64,000 nucleotides of DNA from GCA-003244245 sp050700115. GTDB lineage: Bacteria; Actinomycetota; Actinomycetes; Mycobacteriales; Pseudonocardiaceae. The notes below the pieces were generated by a model, which worked only from the letters and a program-made list of their open reading frames with translations, searched no databases and was not told the DNA's origin. A program made the position numbers and the translations under genes. This document shows, piece by piece, positions 1 through 7,651 of the stretch (position 1 is its first letter; each line of letters starts with the position of its first letter). Location of the stretch: contig JBOHGG010000021.1 in NCBI GenBank assembly GCA_050700115.1, forward strand, positions 23,955-87,954, in the 5' to 3' direction.

Positions 1-1239
1 GACCAGCTCGACACCACACTGCTGCAGCGCGCCGATTCGCTGCGAAGCACGCTGGCCACCGCCGAGGAGCTCGGTGGCATACCGGACAGTTTCTTCAGCG
101 CGGCCGACATCAGGGTTGGCCTGCTCAACGGCACCACTGGCCGTTACGTGGTGGGCGGCAACCTGGAGCTGGGACCAGCCGAGCTCGCTGTAGCGCGAGG
201 GGAGCAGGCCCAGTCGCTGCGCACCGACCAGGCGCGCGACCTACGCATCGCCGCCGTGCCGGCGGCACCGGGCGCCGCCCTGGTGGTGGCCCAGGGACTG
301 GACACCACCAGGAGCACGCTGTCCCGGCTCGGTCTGGTTCTCATCCTCGTCGGGGGAGCCGGCGTGCTGCTGGCGGCGGCCGCGGGCACCGCGGTGGCCC
401 AGGGGGGGCTGCGCCCGGTACAGCGGCTGACCGAAGCGACCGAGCGGGTCGCTCGGACCGGTGACCTGCAACCGATCGCGATCTCCGGTGACGATGAGCT
501 CGCCCGGCTCACCGGCAGCTTCAACAGCATGCTCGGCGCGCTGGCGGAGTCGCAGGAACGCCAGCGCAGGCTGGTCGCCGATGCCGGGCATGAGTTGCGC
601 ACCCCGCTCACATCGTTGCGCACCAACCTGGAGTTGCTGGCCGCCTCCGACCGCCCGGATGCTCCTTCGCTGTCCGAACAGGACCGCAACGAGATCGCCG
701 CCGATGTGCGCGCCCAGGTGGAGGAACTGTCCACACTGGTCGGGGACATCGTTGAGCTGGCCCGCGAGGACGCCCCGCAGGTGGTGCACGAACCGGTGGA
801 GCTGCCAGAGGTCGTGGAGCGGGCGCTGGCCAGGGCGAGCCGCCGGGCACCGGGGATCCGCTTCGAGGTCGACCTGGCGCCGTGGAGCCTGCTCGGTGAC
901 GCCAACGCGTTGGAGCGCGCCGTGCTCAACCTCCTCGACAACGCCGCCAAGTGGAGCCCCAGCGACGCGACGGTGACCGTGCGGCTGGCGCCGACAGGCG
1001 ACGGTACGGCCGCACTGGACGTGGCCGATGCCGGGCCGGGCATCGCCGAGTCCGACCTCCCCTACATCTTCGAGCGGTTCTACCGCGCACCAACCGCCCG
1101 CACCTTGCCCGGCTCGGGGCTGGGACTGGCCATCGTGGCACAGGTAGCAGCCCGCCATGGCGGTAAGGTGCGAGCTAGCCCAAGCCCGGCGGGCGGCGCG
1201 CTGATGACCCTCGAACTGCCCGGTCGACCATCCACATGA
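1..1239 (+). CDS. mprB: Two-component sensor histidine kinase MprB (5' end outside window)
   Basis: The frame is open from base 1, so the N-terminus lies upstream; about 412 codons are present. The visible part holds the end of an extracytoplasmic sensor region, one membrane segment (codons about 102-128), a HAMP linker, then a HisKA domain with the phospho-acceptor His in AGHELRTPLTS (codon 197), an N-box (LLDNAAKWSP), a DAGPGI G1 box and GSGLGLAI G2 box. It should autophosphorylate in response to envelope stress and signal to an MprA-type regulator expected just upstream. The stop is followed by pepD, the same order as in M. tuberculosis, where MprAB controls pepD. Identity rests on domain order plus this context. 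Confidence 0.88.
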   Translation, partial: DQLDTTLLQRADSLRSTLATAEELGGIPDSFFSAADIRVGLLNGTTGRYVVGGNLELGPAELAVARGEQAQSLRTDQARDLRIAAVPAAPGAALVVAQGLDTTRSTLSRLGLVLILVGGAGVLLAAAAGTAVAQGGLRPVQRLTEATERVARTGDLQPIAISGDDELARLTGSFNSMLGALAESQERQRRLVADAGHELRTPLTSLRTNLELLAASDRPDAPSLSEQDRNEIAADVRAQVEELSTLVGDIVELAREDAPQVVHEPVELPEVVERALARASRRAPGIRFEVDLAPWSLLGDANALERAVLNLLDNAAKWSPSDATVTVRLAPTGDGTAALDVADAGPGIAESDLPYIFERFYRAPTARTLPGSGLGLAIVAQVAARHGGKVRASPSPAGGALMTLELPGRPST

Positions 1240-1292
1240 CACCCCTAGGGGCCTCACATGGACATCTCAGAAAACCAGTACACCCTAGAGAC

Positions 1293-2675
1293 ATGACCGA
1301 CGAGACGCAGCGACCTGGCGACCCTGAGGGACCTGTGCCCGGGTCGAGGCGACCCGACGAGCCGACCTGGGGTGCGCACCCCGATCGCTCCTGGCCGGGC
1401 CCTGGTCAACCAGGGCCGTCCTGGCAGCAGGGGCAGAGCTCAGCATCGGGCTGGAACAGGCCTTACGGTGCCTCGCCGCCTTACGACAACGCTCCCACCG
1501 AGGTCTGGGCGGCCCAGGGCGGCGGCGCGTCACCGCCTACCGCGCCGATCGGCATGCCACCACCAGGCGCTCCCGGTCCGCGCCGCGGCGGGCTCGTCAG
1601 GGGCGCCGTGGCGCTGGCTCTGGTTGTGGGGCTGGCGGCGGGAGGCGTCGGTGGCGTCGTCGGCTACCAGTTGGCGGGTACCGGATCCGGCGGGATCAGC
1701 GCGCTGGACCAGCCCGTGCCGGGAGCCCAGTCGGTCGCGAACCTGCCAGGCGGCTCGGTCGAGCAGGTGGCACAGAAGGTGACATCCAGTGTGGTCCAGC
1801 TCAGGGTGCGCGGCCCTCAGGCGTCCGGCGAGGGTAGCGGGATCGTGCTCAGCGCCGACGGCCTGATCCTGACCAACAACCATGTCGTGGCGCCGGCCGT
1901 GGCCGGCGGCGAGCTCGTCGCAGTCTTGCAGGACGGCCGCTCCGCGCCGGTCGAGGTCGTCGGTCGGGCGCCTTCCTTTGACCTCGCGGTGGTGCGGACG
2001 CAGGGTCTCAACGGCCTGACCCAAGCCCAGCTAGGGAGCTCGCAGAACGTCCGGGTCGGCCAGGAAGTGGTGGCGATCGGTTCGCCGCTGGGCCTGTCCG
2101 GCACTGTGACCAGCGGTATCGTCAGCGCGGTGAACCGTCCGGTGCGGGCCGGCGGCGACCGCAGCGGCCAGGACACCGTACTCGACGCGATCCAGACCGA
2201 CGCCGCGATCAACCCCGGCAACTCCGGTGGCCCGCTGACCGACATGCAGGGTCGCGTGATCGGCATCAACACCGCCATCGCCTCGCTCGGCCTCGGTGAT
2301 GGGCAGGCCGGCTCGATCGGGCTGGGCTTCGCGATCCCGATTGACCAGGCCAGACGGATCGCCAACGAGCTCGTTCGCACCGGTGAGGCAACCCAAGCCA
2401 TCCTTGGGGTGAGCGTTCCCGCTGGGCGGGCGGAGAACGGCGCAGCGGTGGTTCAGCAGATCGTGCCCGGTGGCGCCGCTGCTGCTGCCGGGATCAAGGC
2501 CGGCGAGATGATCACCAAGTTGAACGACCGGGTGATCGACAGCGGAGACGCGCTGGTCGCGGCGATCCGCTCGCAAGACCCCGGTTCCCAGACCACGATT
2601 ACCGTCAAGAACCCGGCCGGGGACACCCGGGAGGTCCAGGTCACCCTCGGCAGCCAGCAGGTCGGCGCCCGTTGA
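1293..2675 (+). CDS. pepD: PepD/HtrA-type membrane-anchored serine protease with PDZ domain
   Basis: A 460-residue protein with a Pro/Gly-rich cytoplasmic N-terminus (1-98), one transmembrane helix (about 101-126), a trypsin-like domain with the catalytic triad His197 (TNNHVV), Asp230 (FDLAVV) and Ser311 (INPGNSGGPL), and a C-terminal PDZ domain (about 380-455). It degrades or refolds misfolded proteins outside the membrane. I chose the ATG at 1293; an in-frame ATG at 1236 overlaps the mprB stop as ATGA and would add 19 residues that look non-conserved, though coupling to mprB would favour it. The order mprB-pepD-moaB2-mscL is as in mycobacteria, where this protease belongs to the MprAB/SigE envelope-stress response. 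Confidence 0.9.
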   Translation: MTDETQRPGDPEGPVPGSRRPDEPTWGAHPDRSWPGPGQPGPSWQQGQSSASGWNRPYGASPPYDNAPTEVWAAQGGGASPPTAPIGMPPPGAPGPRRGGLVRGAVALALVVGLAAGGVGGVVGYQLAGTGSGGISALDQPVPGAQSVANLPGGSVEQVAQKVTSSVVQLRVRGPQASGEGSGIVLSADGLILTNNHVVAPAVAGGELVAVLQDGRSAPVEVVGRAPSFDLAVVRTQGLNGLTQAQLGSSQNVRVGQEVVAIGSPLGLSGTVTSGIVSAVNRPVRAGGDRSGQDTVLDAIQTDAAINPGNSGGPLTDMQGRVIGINTAIASLGLGDGQAGSIGLGFAIPIDQARRIANELVRTGEATQAILGVSVPAGRAENGAAVVQQIVPGGAAAAAGIKAGEMITKLNDRVIDSGDALVAAIRSQDPGSQTTITVKNPAGDTREVQVTLGSQQVGAR

Positions 2676-2776
2676 TCCGGGGAGTCGGTAGGGCGCAGAG
2701 AACCTCGACAGCCACCAGGGCCAGTACCGCCGGACCTGGTTCTCGGCGTGGATGGCGCCCGGCTACGGTGCTCGTC

Positions 2777-3277
2777 ATGGAACATAGCGTGCGCAACCTG
2801 GGGCGGGCTCTCGTCGTGATCGTCGACGACCGGGTGGCGCACGGTGAGCACGAGGACTCCACTGGTCCGCTGGTCACCGAGCTGCTCGAGGAGGCCGGCT
2901 TCGTCGTCGACGGTTCGGTGGTGGTGGCCGGTGAATCGGTGGACATCCGCAACGCGCTGAACACCGCGGTGATCGGTGGCGTCGACCTGGTGGTGACCGT
3001 CGGCGGTACCGGGGTGTCTCCGCGCGATGTCACTCCGGACGCCACGGCCGGGGTGCTGGACCGCCCGGTACCGGGCATCGCCGAGGCCATCCGCGCCTCC
3101 GGGCTCGCCGCTGGCGCCGTGGATGCGGGCCTGTCCCGCGGGATGGCCGGGGTGTCGGGTAGCACCCTGGTGGTCAACCTGGCGCCATCGAGGGCGGCAG
3201 TCCGCGATGGGATGGCCACCCTCACGCCGCTGGTCGGACGGGTGATCGACGAGCTGTCCTGGCCGGATCAGGACTGA
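2777..3277 (+). CDS. moaB2: MogA/MoaB-family molybdenum cofactor biosynthesis protein
   Basis: A 166-residue protein covering one MoCF-binding domain, with the family loop GGTGVSPRDVTPDAT at about 76-90 and an acidic stretch (HEDSTGP) near the N-terminus. Family members adenylylate molybdopterin before Mo insertion; actinobacterial MoaB2 copies may be structural rather than catalytic, which I cannot tell from sequence. The start is the ATG at 2777; a GTG nine bases upstream is possible. It follows pepD by about 100 bases on the same strand, as in mycobacteria, with no functional link to the protease apparent. Confidence 0.85.
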   Translation: MEHSVRNLGRALVVIVDDRVAHGEHEDSTGPLVTELLEEAGFVVDGSVVVAGESVDIRNALNTAVIGGVDLVVTVGGTGVSPRDVTPDATAGVLDRPVPGIAEAIRASGLAAGAVDAGLSRGMAGVSGSTLVVNLAPSRAAVRDGMATLTPLVGRVIDELSWPDQD

Positions 3278-3367
3278 GCGGCAGCACGGAAAAGCTCCCA
3301 CCGCGACAAAGCTCCCACCGCGGCGGGCCCGAACGGATTGCCGTGGCGGGCCCGCAGGGTGGGCGGT

Positions 3368-3820
3368 TCAGGGCTTGCCGTTCACTCTGCCGTTCCGGCT
3401 CAGCGCATCCTCCACCAGCTGGCTCATGTTCTCGATCCGGTCGTGGTAACGCCCGCCGGTGGCCTTGTCCACAGTGGAGACGGCGGCCTCGAAGCCCTGG
3501 ACTGCGATGGGAACGGCCTTCTCGACGTAGGGTGCGGCCTTCTCCATGGCCTGCTCGACGATCGGGCCGGCCGTTTCCGCGACCTTCTCGGCGTAGGGGC
3601 CGGCCTTGTTGATGGCTTGCTCGACGAGCGCAGGGGCCTTCTCCCTGGCCTGCTCGACGTAGGGGCCGGCCATCTCCTTCGCCTGCTCGACGTAGGGGCC
3701 GGCCATCTCCTTCGCCTGCTCGACGTAGGGGCCGGCCTTATCCATGGCTTGTGCAACCAGAGGGCCAGCCACCTCGATGGCCTGACCCATCATGTCCTTG
3801 ATCTTGTCCGTTAGCGTCAT
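3368..3820 (-). CDS. Helical 11-residue-repeat protein with MT0933-antitoxin-like C-terminus
   Basis: 150 residues. Residues about 10-105 are built from an 11-residue repeat, roughly AGPYVEQAKEM, in about nine copies, predicting a long amphipathic helix like apolipoprotein or LEA proteins. The C-terminus (DKATGGRYHDRIENMSQLVEDAL) resembles the MT0933/Rv0909-type antitoxin family motif TGGKYxDKI. The start at 3820 has a good ribosome site (GGAAGGG) upstream; there is no signal peptide. No toxin gene is adjacent, so an antitoxin role is unproven. It could equally be a membrane- or protein-coating stress protein. It is convergent with the Moco gene. Confidence 0.6.
   Translation of the reverse strand: MTLTDKIKDMMGQAIEVAGPLVAQAMDKAGPYVEQAKEMAGPYVEQAKEMAGPYVEQAREKAPALVEQAINKAGPYAEKVAETAGPIVEQAMEKAAPYVEKAVPIAVQGFEAAVSTVDKATGGRYHDRIENMSQLVEDALSRNGRVNGKP
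3656..3721 (-). repeat. Two perfect 33-bp tandem copies inside the 11-residue repeat gene
   Basis: Bases 3656-3688 and 3689-3721 are identical. They encode two consecutive 11-residue units (AGPYVEQAKEM), flanked by more diverged units. Perfect DNA identity suggests recent unit duplication by slippage, so copy number may vary among strains. Confidence 0.85.
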
Positions 3821-3937
3821 GTTCGGCGCCCTTCCGCTCGTGGTGGGAAACCACCATCCTGGCACTGGGATGGAGTAGCGGGAAGTGATCGGTACCGCGC
3901 TATCCCATGGGATCACGCGGTCGGGAGGATTGTCATC

Positions 3938-4105
3938 GTGCAGGAGAACGCGATTGACCGCAAGAGAAGGCTGCACCGGGTGTTCGGAGATGTGTTACCC
4001 GACAGCACCTCAGACGACCGACCCCCTCAGGAGAACGAAGATCCCGACGAGCGCGACCGTTGGCTACGGGACAACCGCCCCCCACATCATGACCCCGCCG
4101 GGTGA
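3938..4105 (+). CDS. Small conserved-looking hypothetical protein, 55 aa
   Basis: A short GTG-started frame with a strong ribosome site (GGGAGG at 3923-3928, nine bases before the start). The product is highly charged, with HRVFGDVLPDSTSDDR near residue 13 and a C-terminal RWLRDNRPPHHDP. I remember actinobacterial small proteins of unknown function with the same VFGDVLP...WL...PPHH pattern, so I regard it as a real gene. It has no membrane segment or known domain. Its TGA stop directly abuts the stop of mscL on the other strand, leaving no spacer between the convergent genes. Confidence 0.65.
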   Translation: MQENAIDRKRRLHRVFGDVLPDSTSDDRPPQENEDPDERDRWLRDNRPPHHDPAG

Positions 4106-4489
4106 TCAACTCCGCTGCTGGGTGCGCAACAGATCGCGGATCTCCACCAGGACTTCGGCCTCGCTAAGCCCGGTGAGCTCCTCCGGTGCGGGTTTGGAGT
4201 ACCGGCCCACGAGCCTGCTCATCGGGACGACGACAAGGAAGTAGACCACCACCGCAGTGATCAAGAAGGTGATGACCGCGCCGATGAACGCCCCGTAGCT
4301 GAACTCCTGGCCGCTGACGATGAACTTGCCGCCCACCTCCCCGCCCCCGGTGAACACTGCGATCAGCGGGGTGATGAAGGACTCGGTGAACTGCGTGATC
4401 AGCGCGACGAACGCGGTGCCGATCACCACCGCGATCGCGAGCTCGATGATATTGCCTCGGAGGATGAAGTCCCGGAACCCCTTGATCAT
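4106..4489 (-). CDS. mscL: Large-conductance mechanosensitive channel MscL
   Basis: 127 residues, normal length for MscL. The amphipathic N-terminus (MIKGFRDFILRGN) leads into pore helix TM1 (about 14-40, IIELAIAVVIGTAFVALI), a periplasmic loop, TM2 (about 67-93) and a charged C-terminal helix. The pentamer opens under membrane tension to release solutes on osmotic downshock. It is transcribed away from the SAF-domain gene upstream and converges on the 55-residue small gene. Confidence 0.96.
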   Translation of the reverse strand: MIKGFRDFILRGNIIELAIAVVIGTAFVALITQFTESFITPLIAVFTGGGEVGGKFIVSGQEFSYGAFIGAVITFLITAVVVYFLVVVPMSRLVGRYSKPAPEELTGLSEAEVLVEIRDLLRTQQRS

Positions 4490-4540
4490 GTGACCACCCC
4501 CCTATGGTCGGGCAGGCGGCCCGCCTGCCGCGCTGCTTCC

Positions 4541-5224
4541 TTAGTGGACGGTAACGGTCAGGGTCTGGGATAGCGAGGCTGCCGCGACCCGAGTCGCCGC
4601 CGCGGGGTCGAGCGCGACCAGCACCAGCCGGCCGTCCCGCGCGCCGGTGCGGGGACCGGCTTCCAGCACCGCGAGCACCTGGGCACTGCGGGCCAGGACC
4701 ACCGGCTCGTCCTGCCGTTCGCCGACGGTCACCACGTCTACCGCGGCACCGGGATGCAGCAGGGCGGCGATGTCCGGATCGGCAAGCCGCAGCGGGACGC
4801 TCACCGCGTCCGGGCTTGCCGGGACCGTTCGGGCAAGATCGGGGCCGGTCAGCCGCACATCGGTCAGGGCCTCACCGCGCCGGACCGGTGCGGCCAGCGT
4901 CCGGCCCAGCACGGTGGCCGGGGTCCGGGCGGCGCCGTCGGGTACCACCGGCGCGGGTAGCCCGCGCGTCGTCACCTCGGTTGCCTCGAGCACGGTGCCC
5001 GGAGCCAGGTCTCGGGCAGCGACCACCACCTCGACAGCGGATCCCTTCCCCGGGCTCAGCGCCAGCACCGCGGCGACAGCGACGAGCACCACGGCGGCCG
5101 CCCGGCGCAGCAGCAGTGTGCGGCCGAACCCGGACCCACGCCACAGCACGTCCCATCGCTCCCGCAGCAGCGGCGCCAACGTGCGCGGATTGCTGGGATG
5201 TGGCCTCGGCTGCCATCGCCCCAT
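4541..5224 (-). CDS. SAF-domain (CpaB/RcpC-like) membrane-anchored protein
   Basis: 227 residues: a basic N-terminal tail, one membrane helix (about 41-60) and an extracytoplasmic SAF domain (about 65-125; VVVAARDLAPGTVLEATEV...LGRTLAAPVRRGEALT), followed by a C-terminal region typical of RcpC/CpaB proteins. In pilus systems such proteins act in Flp pilus assembly, but no tad/flp genes are nearby. This single-copy actinobacterial form sits between fmdB and mscL, as I recall from related genomes. Function unknown. Confidence 0.75.
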   Translation of the reverse strand: MGRWQPRPHPSNPRTLAPLLRERWDVLWRGSGFGRTLLLRRAAAVVLVAVAAVLALSPGKGSAVEVVVAARDLAPGTVLEATEVTTRGLPAPVVPDGAARTPATVLGRTLAAPVRRGEALTDVRLTGPDLARTVPASPDAVSVPLRLADPDIAALLHPGAAVDVVTVGERQDEPVVLARSAQVLAVLEAGPRTGARDGRLVLVALDPAAATRVAAASLSQTLTVTVH

Positions 5225-5376
5225 TTCTCGCCTCCCGATCCTGTTGTCGCGTTGAGGATCGCGACGCTAGACAAGATCGGGCCGCTGCCGCAGACCCGGA
5301 ACGCCCGGTTGTGGACAACCAGGTGGGTGGGGACAACTTCCAGGTCGTGTCGCGCAGATCTTCAGACTGATGACCA

Positions 5377-5459
5377 GCTCTACAGTTCCCGAACTCGACA
5401 GCGGAGCTGTCCGGGATTGATCGAACAGCTCCGCTGTCGAGCTCGGGGGACTGTAGAGC
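5377..5459. repeat. Long imperfect inverted repeat (about 34-bp arms) downstream of fmdB
   Basis: The left arm 5377-5410 and right arm 5425-5459 are complementary with only a few mismatches and a 14-base loop (core CTCGACAGCGGAGCTGT / ACAGCTCCGCTGTCGAG). It lies between the fmdB stop and the start of the SAF-domain gene on the same strand. There is no T-run, so it is either a Rho-independent-like actinobacterial terminator or a repeat element. Confidence 0.8.
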
Positions 5460-5468
5460 ACCCCCCGG

Positions 5469-5867
5469 TCAGGAGGAGGCGGCTGTCGGAGTGGTAGTGG
5501 ACTCCGATGATGCCGAGGCGGGCCCGGACTTCGATTCGGAGGCCGACCCTGACGAGGTGGACCCTGACTCTGATCCCGGCTTGGGCTTGCCGTTCGAACT
5601 GGACTCGGACTTGCCGTTCGAACTGGACTCGGACTTGCCGTTCGAACTGGACTCGGACTTGCCGTTCGAACCCGACTCGGCCCCGTTGCCAGCGCGGCTG
5701 TCGTTGCGGTAGAAGCCGCTGCCCTTGAAGACGATGCCCACCGACGAGAACAGCTTGCGCAGCCGGCCGGAGCACTCAGGGCAGTCGGTCAACGACGAGT
5801 CGGTGAACTTCTGCACGGTCTCGAAGTGGTGCTCACACGCGGTGCACGCGTAGGAGTAAGTCGGCAC
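5469..5867 (-). CDS. FmdB-family zinc-ribbon protein, likely Ruc-type redox-regulated chaperone
   Basis: 132 residues. The N-terminal FmdB zinc ribbon has Cys8-x2-Cys11 and Cys29-x2-Cys32; then the conserved FSSVGIVFKGSGFYRND, then a long Ser/Gly/Lys low-complexity tail with a repeated NGKSESSS unit. M. tuberculosis Rv0991c (Ruc), in the same gene order, is a redox-switched chaperone with the same ribbon plus disordered tail; I infer the same role. The start is GTG at 5867 with a GGAGG site. A CIRCE operator sits 17 bases upstream, so HrcA control is expected. Confidence 0.8.
   Translation of the reverse strand: MPTYSYACTACEHHFETVQKFTDSSLTDCPECSGRLRKLFSSVGIVFKGSGFYRNDSRAGNGAESGSNGKSESSSNGKSESSSNGKSESSSNGKPKPGSESGSTSSGSASESKSGPASASSESTTTPTAASS
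5587..5680 (-). repeat. 24-bp tandem repeat (three perfect copies plus a partial) in the fmdB tail
   Basis: Units at 5587-5610, 5611-5634 and 5635-5658 are identical, and a fourth diverges after 13 bases. Each encodes eight residues (about SESSSNGK) of the disordered tail. The perfect identity implies slippage-driven length variation. Confidence 0.9.
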
Positions 5868-5883
5868 GTCTCGCCTCCACGTA

Positions 5884-5910
5884 CTAGCACTCTGCGCACG
5901 AGAGTGCTAG
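5884..5910. promoter_or_regulatory. CIRCE operator (HrcA binding site) upstream of fmdB/ruc
   Basis: CTAGCACTC-N9-GAGTGCTAG, a perfect nine-base inverted repeat with the canonical nine-base spacer; it extends to 11-base arms (5882-5912). This matches the CIRCE consensus TTAGCACTC-N9-GAGTGCTAA except the outermost pair. It lies 17 bases before the GTG of the minus-strand fmdB gene, in the normal repressor position. Confidence 0.92.
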
Positions 5911-5999
5911 TAGCGATGATAGCAAGACCGCCGCCGTGGCCGGTCGCGTGGACGCTCCTCCTGACGGCCACGCGCAGTGCGACCTGCGGCCAGTCGGCC

Positions 6000-6599
6000 T
6001 CAGTAGGGCAGCGGGAGCAGCCCCCGACGCGGGGTCAGTGCCGCGCTGACCGGGACATCGTGCGGTTGCGCCGGCAGCGAGGCGAGTACCTCGTCGTCCC
6101 GAACGATGGCCACCAGCGGGGTGCCTGGAGCCGCCAGCGGCAGCGTCCGGTCGTAGTATCCGCCGCCACGGCCCAGCCGAACCCCGTGCCGGTCCACTGC
6201 CAGCGCCGGCACCAGCACCAGGACCGCGGTGGCGATCGCCGCGCAACCCAGCTGCGGCCCGGCCGGCTCATAGAGCCCGAGCGGGCCAACCCGAAGTGAT
6301 TCCGCGCCGGTGTACTCGGCCCAATCCAGCGGCGCCGCAAGACCGGCAGCGACACCGTCCACGGGGGTACCGACCACGGGCAGCAGCACCTGGCAGCCGC
6401 GGCGCACCAGGCCGTCGAGCAGCGCGGGCGAACCCGGCTCGGCGCCGACCGGCCAGTAGGCACAGACCGTGCCGGGCAGCCCCAGCGGTAGCCGGACCGC
6501 CGCCAGCGCGGCCGCCTCAGCCTCCCGCACCGCCACCGGCACCGCCCGCCGCGCCGCGGATATCCGCCGCCGCCACTCCCACTTGGCGATCTCGTCCAC
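6000..6599 (-). CDS. 5-formyltetrahydrofolate cyclo-ligase
   Basis: 199 residues from the GTG at 6599, covering the whole MTHFS fold: an N-terminal KWEWRRRISAARR basic helix, the substrate/ATP loop VCAYWPVGAEPGSPALLD, and the C-terminal phosphate loop LGRGGGYYDRTL. It converts 5-formyl-THF to 5,10-methenyl-THF with ATP. An ATG at 6626 would add nine residues but lies inside a 25-bp hairpin arm, so I prefer the GTG. Divergent from galU, as in mycobacteria (Rv0992c/Rv0993). Confidence 0.9.
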   Translation of the reverse strand: MDEIAKWEWRRRISAARRAVPVAVREAEAAALAAVRLPLGLPGTVCAYWPVGAEPGSPALLDGLVRRGCQVLLPVVGTPVDGVAAGLAAPLDWAEYTGAESLRVGPLGLYEPAGPQLGCAAIATAVLVLVPALAVDRHGVRLGRGGGYYDRTLPLAAPGTPLVAIVRDDEVLASLPAQPHDVPVSAALTPRRGLLPLPY

Positions 6600-6622
6600 G
6601 CACACCGCCCACCACACCGCCC

Positions 6623-6677
6623 ACATGGAGACTTATCGCAGTTACCGACGCCCGGTAACTGCGATAAGTCTCCATGT
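6623..6677. repeat. Perfect 25-bp inverted repeat with 5-base loop between the cyclo-ligase gene and galU
   Basis: Arms 6623-6647 and 6653-6677 are exact reverse complements (outer bases ACATGGAGAC / GTCTCCATGT). The hairpin occupies most of the divergent intergenic region, so it is not a terminator. Its outer ATGGAGAC sequence recurs as a palindrome before ksgA at 54030-54080. Confidence 0.9.
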
Positions 6678-6733
6678 CGCGCCTGGGTGGACGCCAACGC
6701 GTGGTGCGCTGGGGGTCGATAGGGTCGTGCGTT

Positions 6734-7651
6734 ATGAGCTCTCCGATTCGTGGCACACCCGGCTACCGAGCGTTGCGCACCGCGGTGGTGCCGGCCGCTG
6801 GGCTGGGCACCCGGTTCCTGCCGGCCACCAAGACCGTGCCCAAGGAGCTGCTGCCGGTGGTCGACACCCCGGCGATCGAATACATCGCGGCGGAGGCGGC
6901 GCAGGCCGGTGCCGACCGGCTCGTGCTCGTCGTCTCGCCGGGCAAGGAGTCGGTGGCGGCGTACTTCGACCCCAGCGCGGATCTGGAGGCCGAACTGCGC
7001 GGGCGGGACAAGGACGCGTTACTGGCAAAGGTGCGCCGGGCACCCGGGCTGATCCGCGTCGAGGTCGCGCTGCAGCACAAACCGTTGGGTCTCGGGCACG
7101 CGGTGGGCTGCGCCGAGCCGTTGCTGGCCGAATCCGACGATGCCGTGGCTGTCCTGCTGCCCGACGATTTCGTGCTGCCCACCGGGGTGCTGACCAGGAT
7201 GGCGGCGATCCGCCAGCGGTATGGCGGCAGCGTGCTGTGCGCCTTTGACGTCCCGCGGGAGCAGATCTCTGCCTACGGGGTGTTCACCATCGAGGACACC
7301 GACGTCGCTGACGTCAAACGGGTGCACGGGATGGTGGAGAAGCCGTCACCCGAGGCGGCGCCGTCCACGTTGGCTGCGGCCGGTCGCTACCTGCTGGACC
7401 GGGCGGTGTTCGACGCGCTGCACCGGATCGACCCCGGGGTAGGTGGCGAGCTACAGCTCACCGATGCCGTGGCGTTGCTGATCGACGAGGGCCATCCGGT
7501 GCACGTCGTGGTGCACCGCGGCGAGCGCCACGACCTGGGCAATCCGGCCGGCCTCCTTCGGGCTTCGGTGGACTTCGCGCTTTCGGATCCCGATATTGGC
7601 CCTGGCCTGCTGACATGGTTGCGCGAGAGGGTGGAGCAGGAGACCGCGTGA
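6734..7651 (+). CDS. galU: UTP--glucose-1-phosphate uridylyltransferase GalU
   Basis: 305 residues. The nucleotidyltransferase signature AAGLGTRFLPATKTVPKELL is at about 21-40; DDF (metal/nucleotide site) and the sugar-binding FDVP...YGV and VEKP motifs follow. It makes UDP-glucose for cell-wall glycans and trehalose. The start ATG at 6734 was chosen because upstream in-frame sequence runs into the hairpin. Its stop overlaps the Glp start (GTGA), suggesting co-translation. Confidence 0.95.
   Translation: MSSPIRGTPGYRALRTAVVPAAGLGTRFLPATKTVPKELLPVVDTPAIEYIAAEAAQAGADRLVLVVSPGKESVAAYFDPSADLEAELRGRDKDALLAKVRRAPGLIRVEVALQHKPLGLGHAVGCAEPLLAESDDAVAVLLPDDFVLPTGVLTRMAAIRQRYGGSVLCAFDVPREQISAYGVFTIEDTDVADVKRVHGMVEKPSPEAAPSTLAAAGRYLLDRAVFDALHRIDPGVGGELQLTDAVALLIDEGHPVHVVVHRGERHDLGNPAGLLRASVDFALSDPDIGPGLLTWLRERVEQETA

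Noticed and set aside
5587..5680. Regular direct repeats as a CRISPR-like array
   Set aside because: The repeats are contiguous without spacers and encode the fmdB tail; no cas genes occur in the window.
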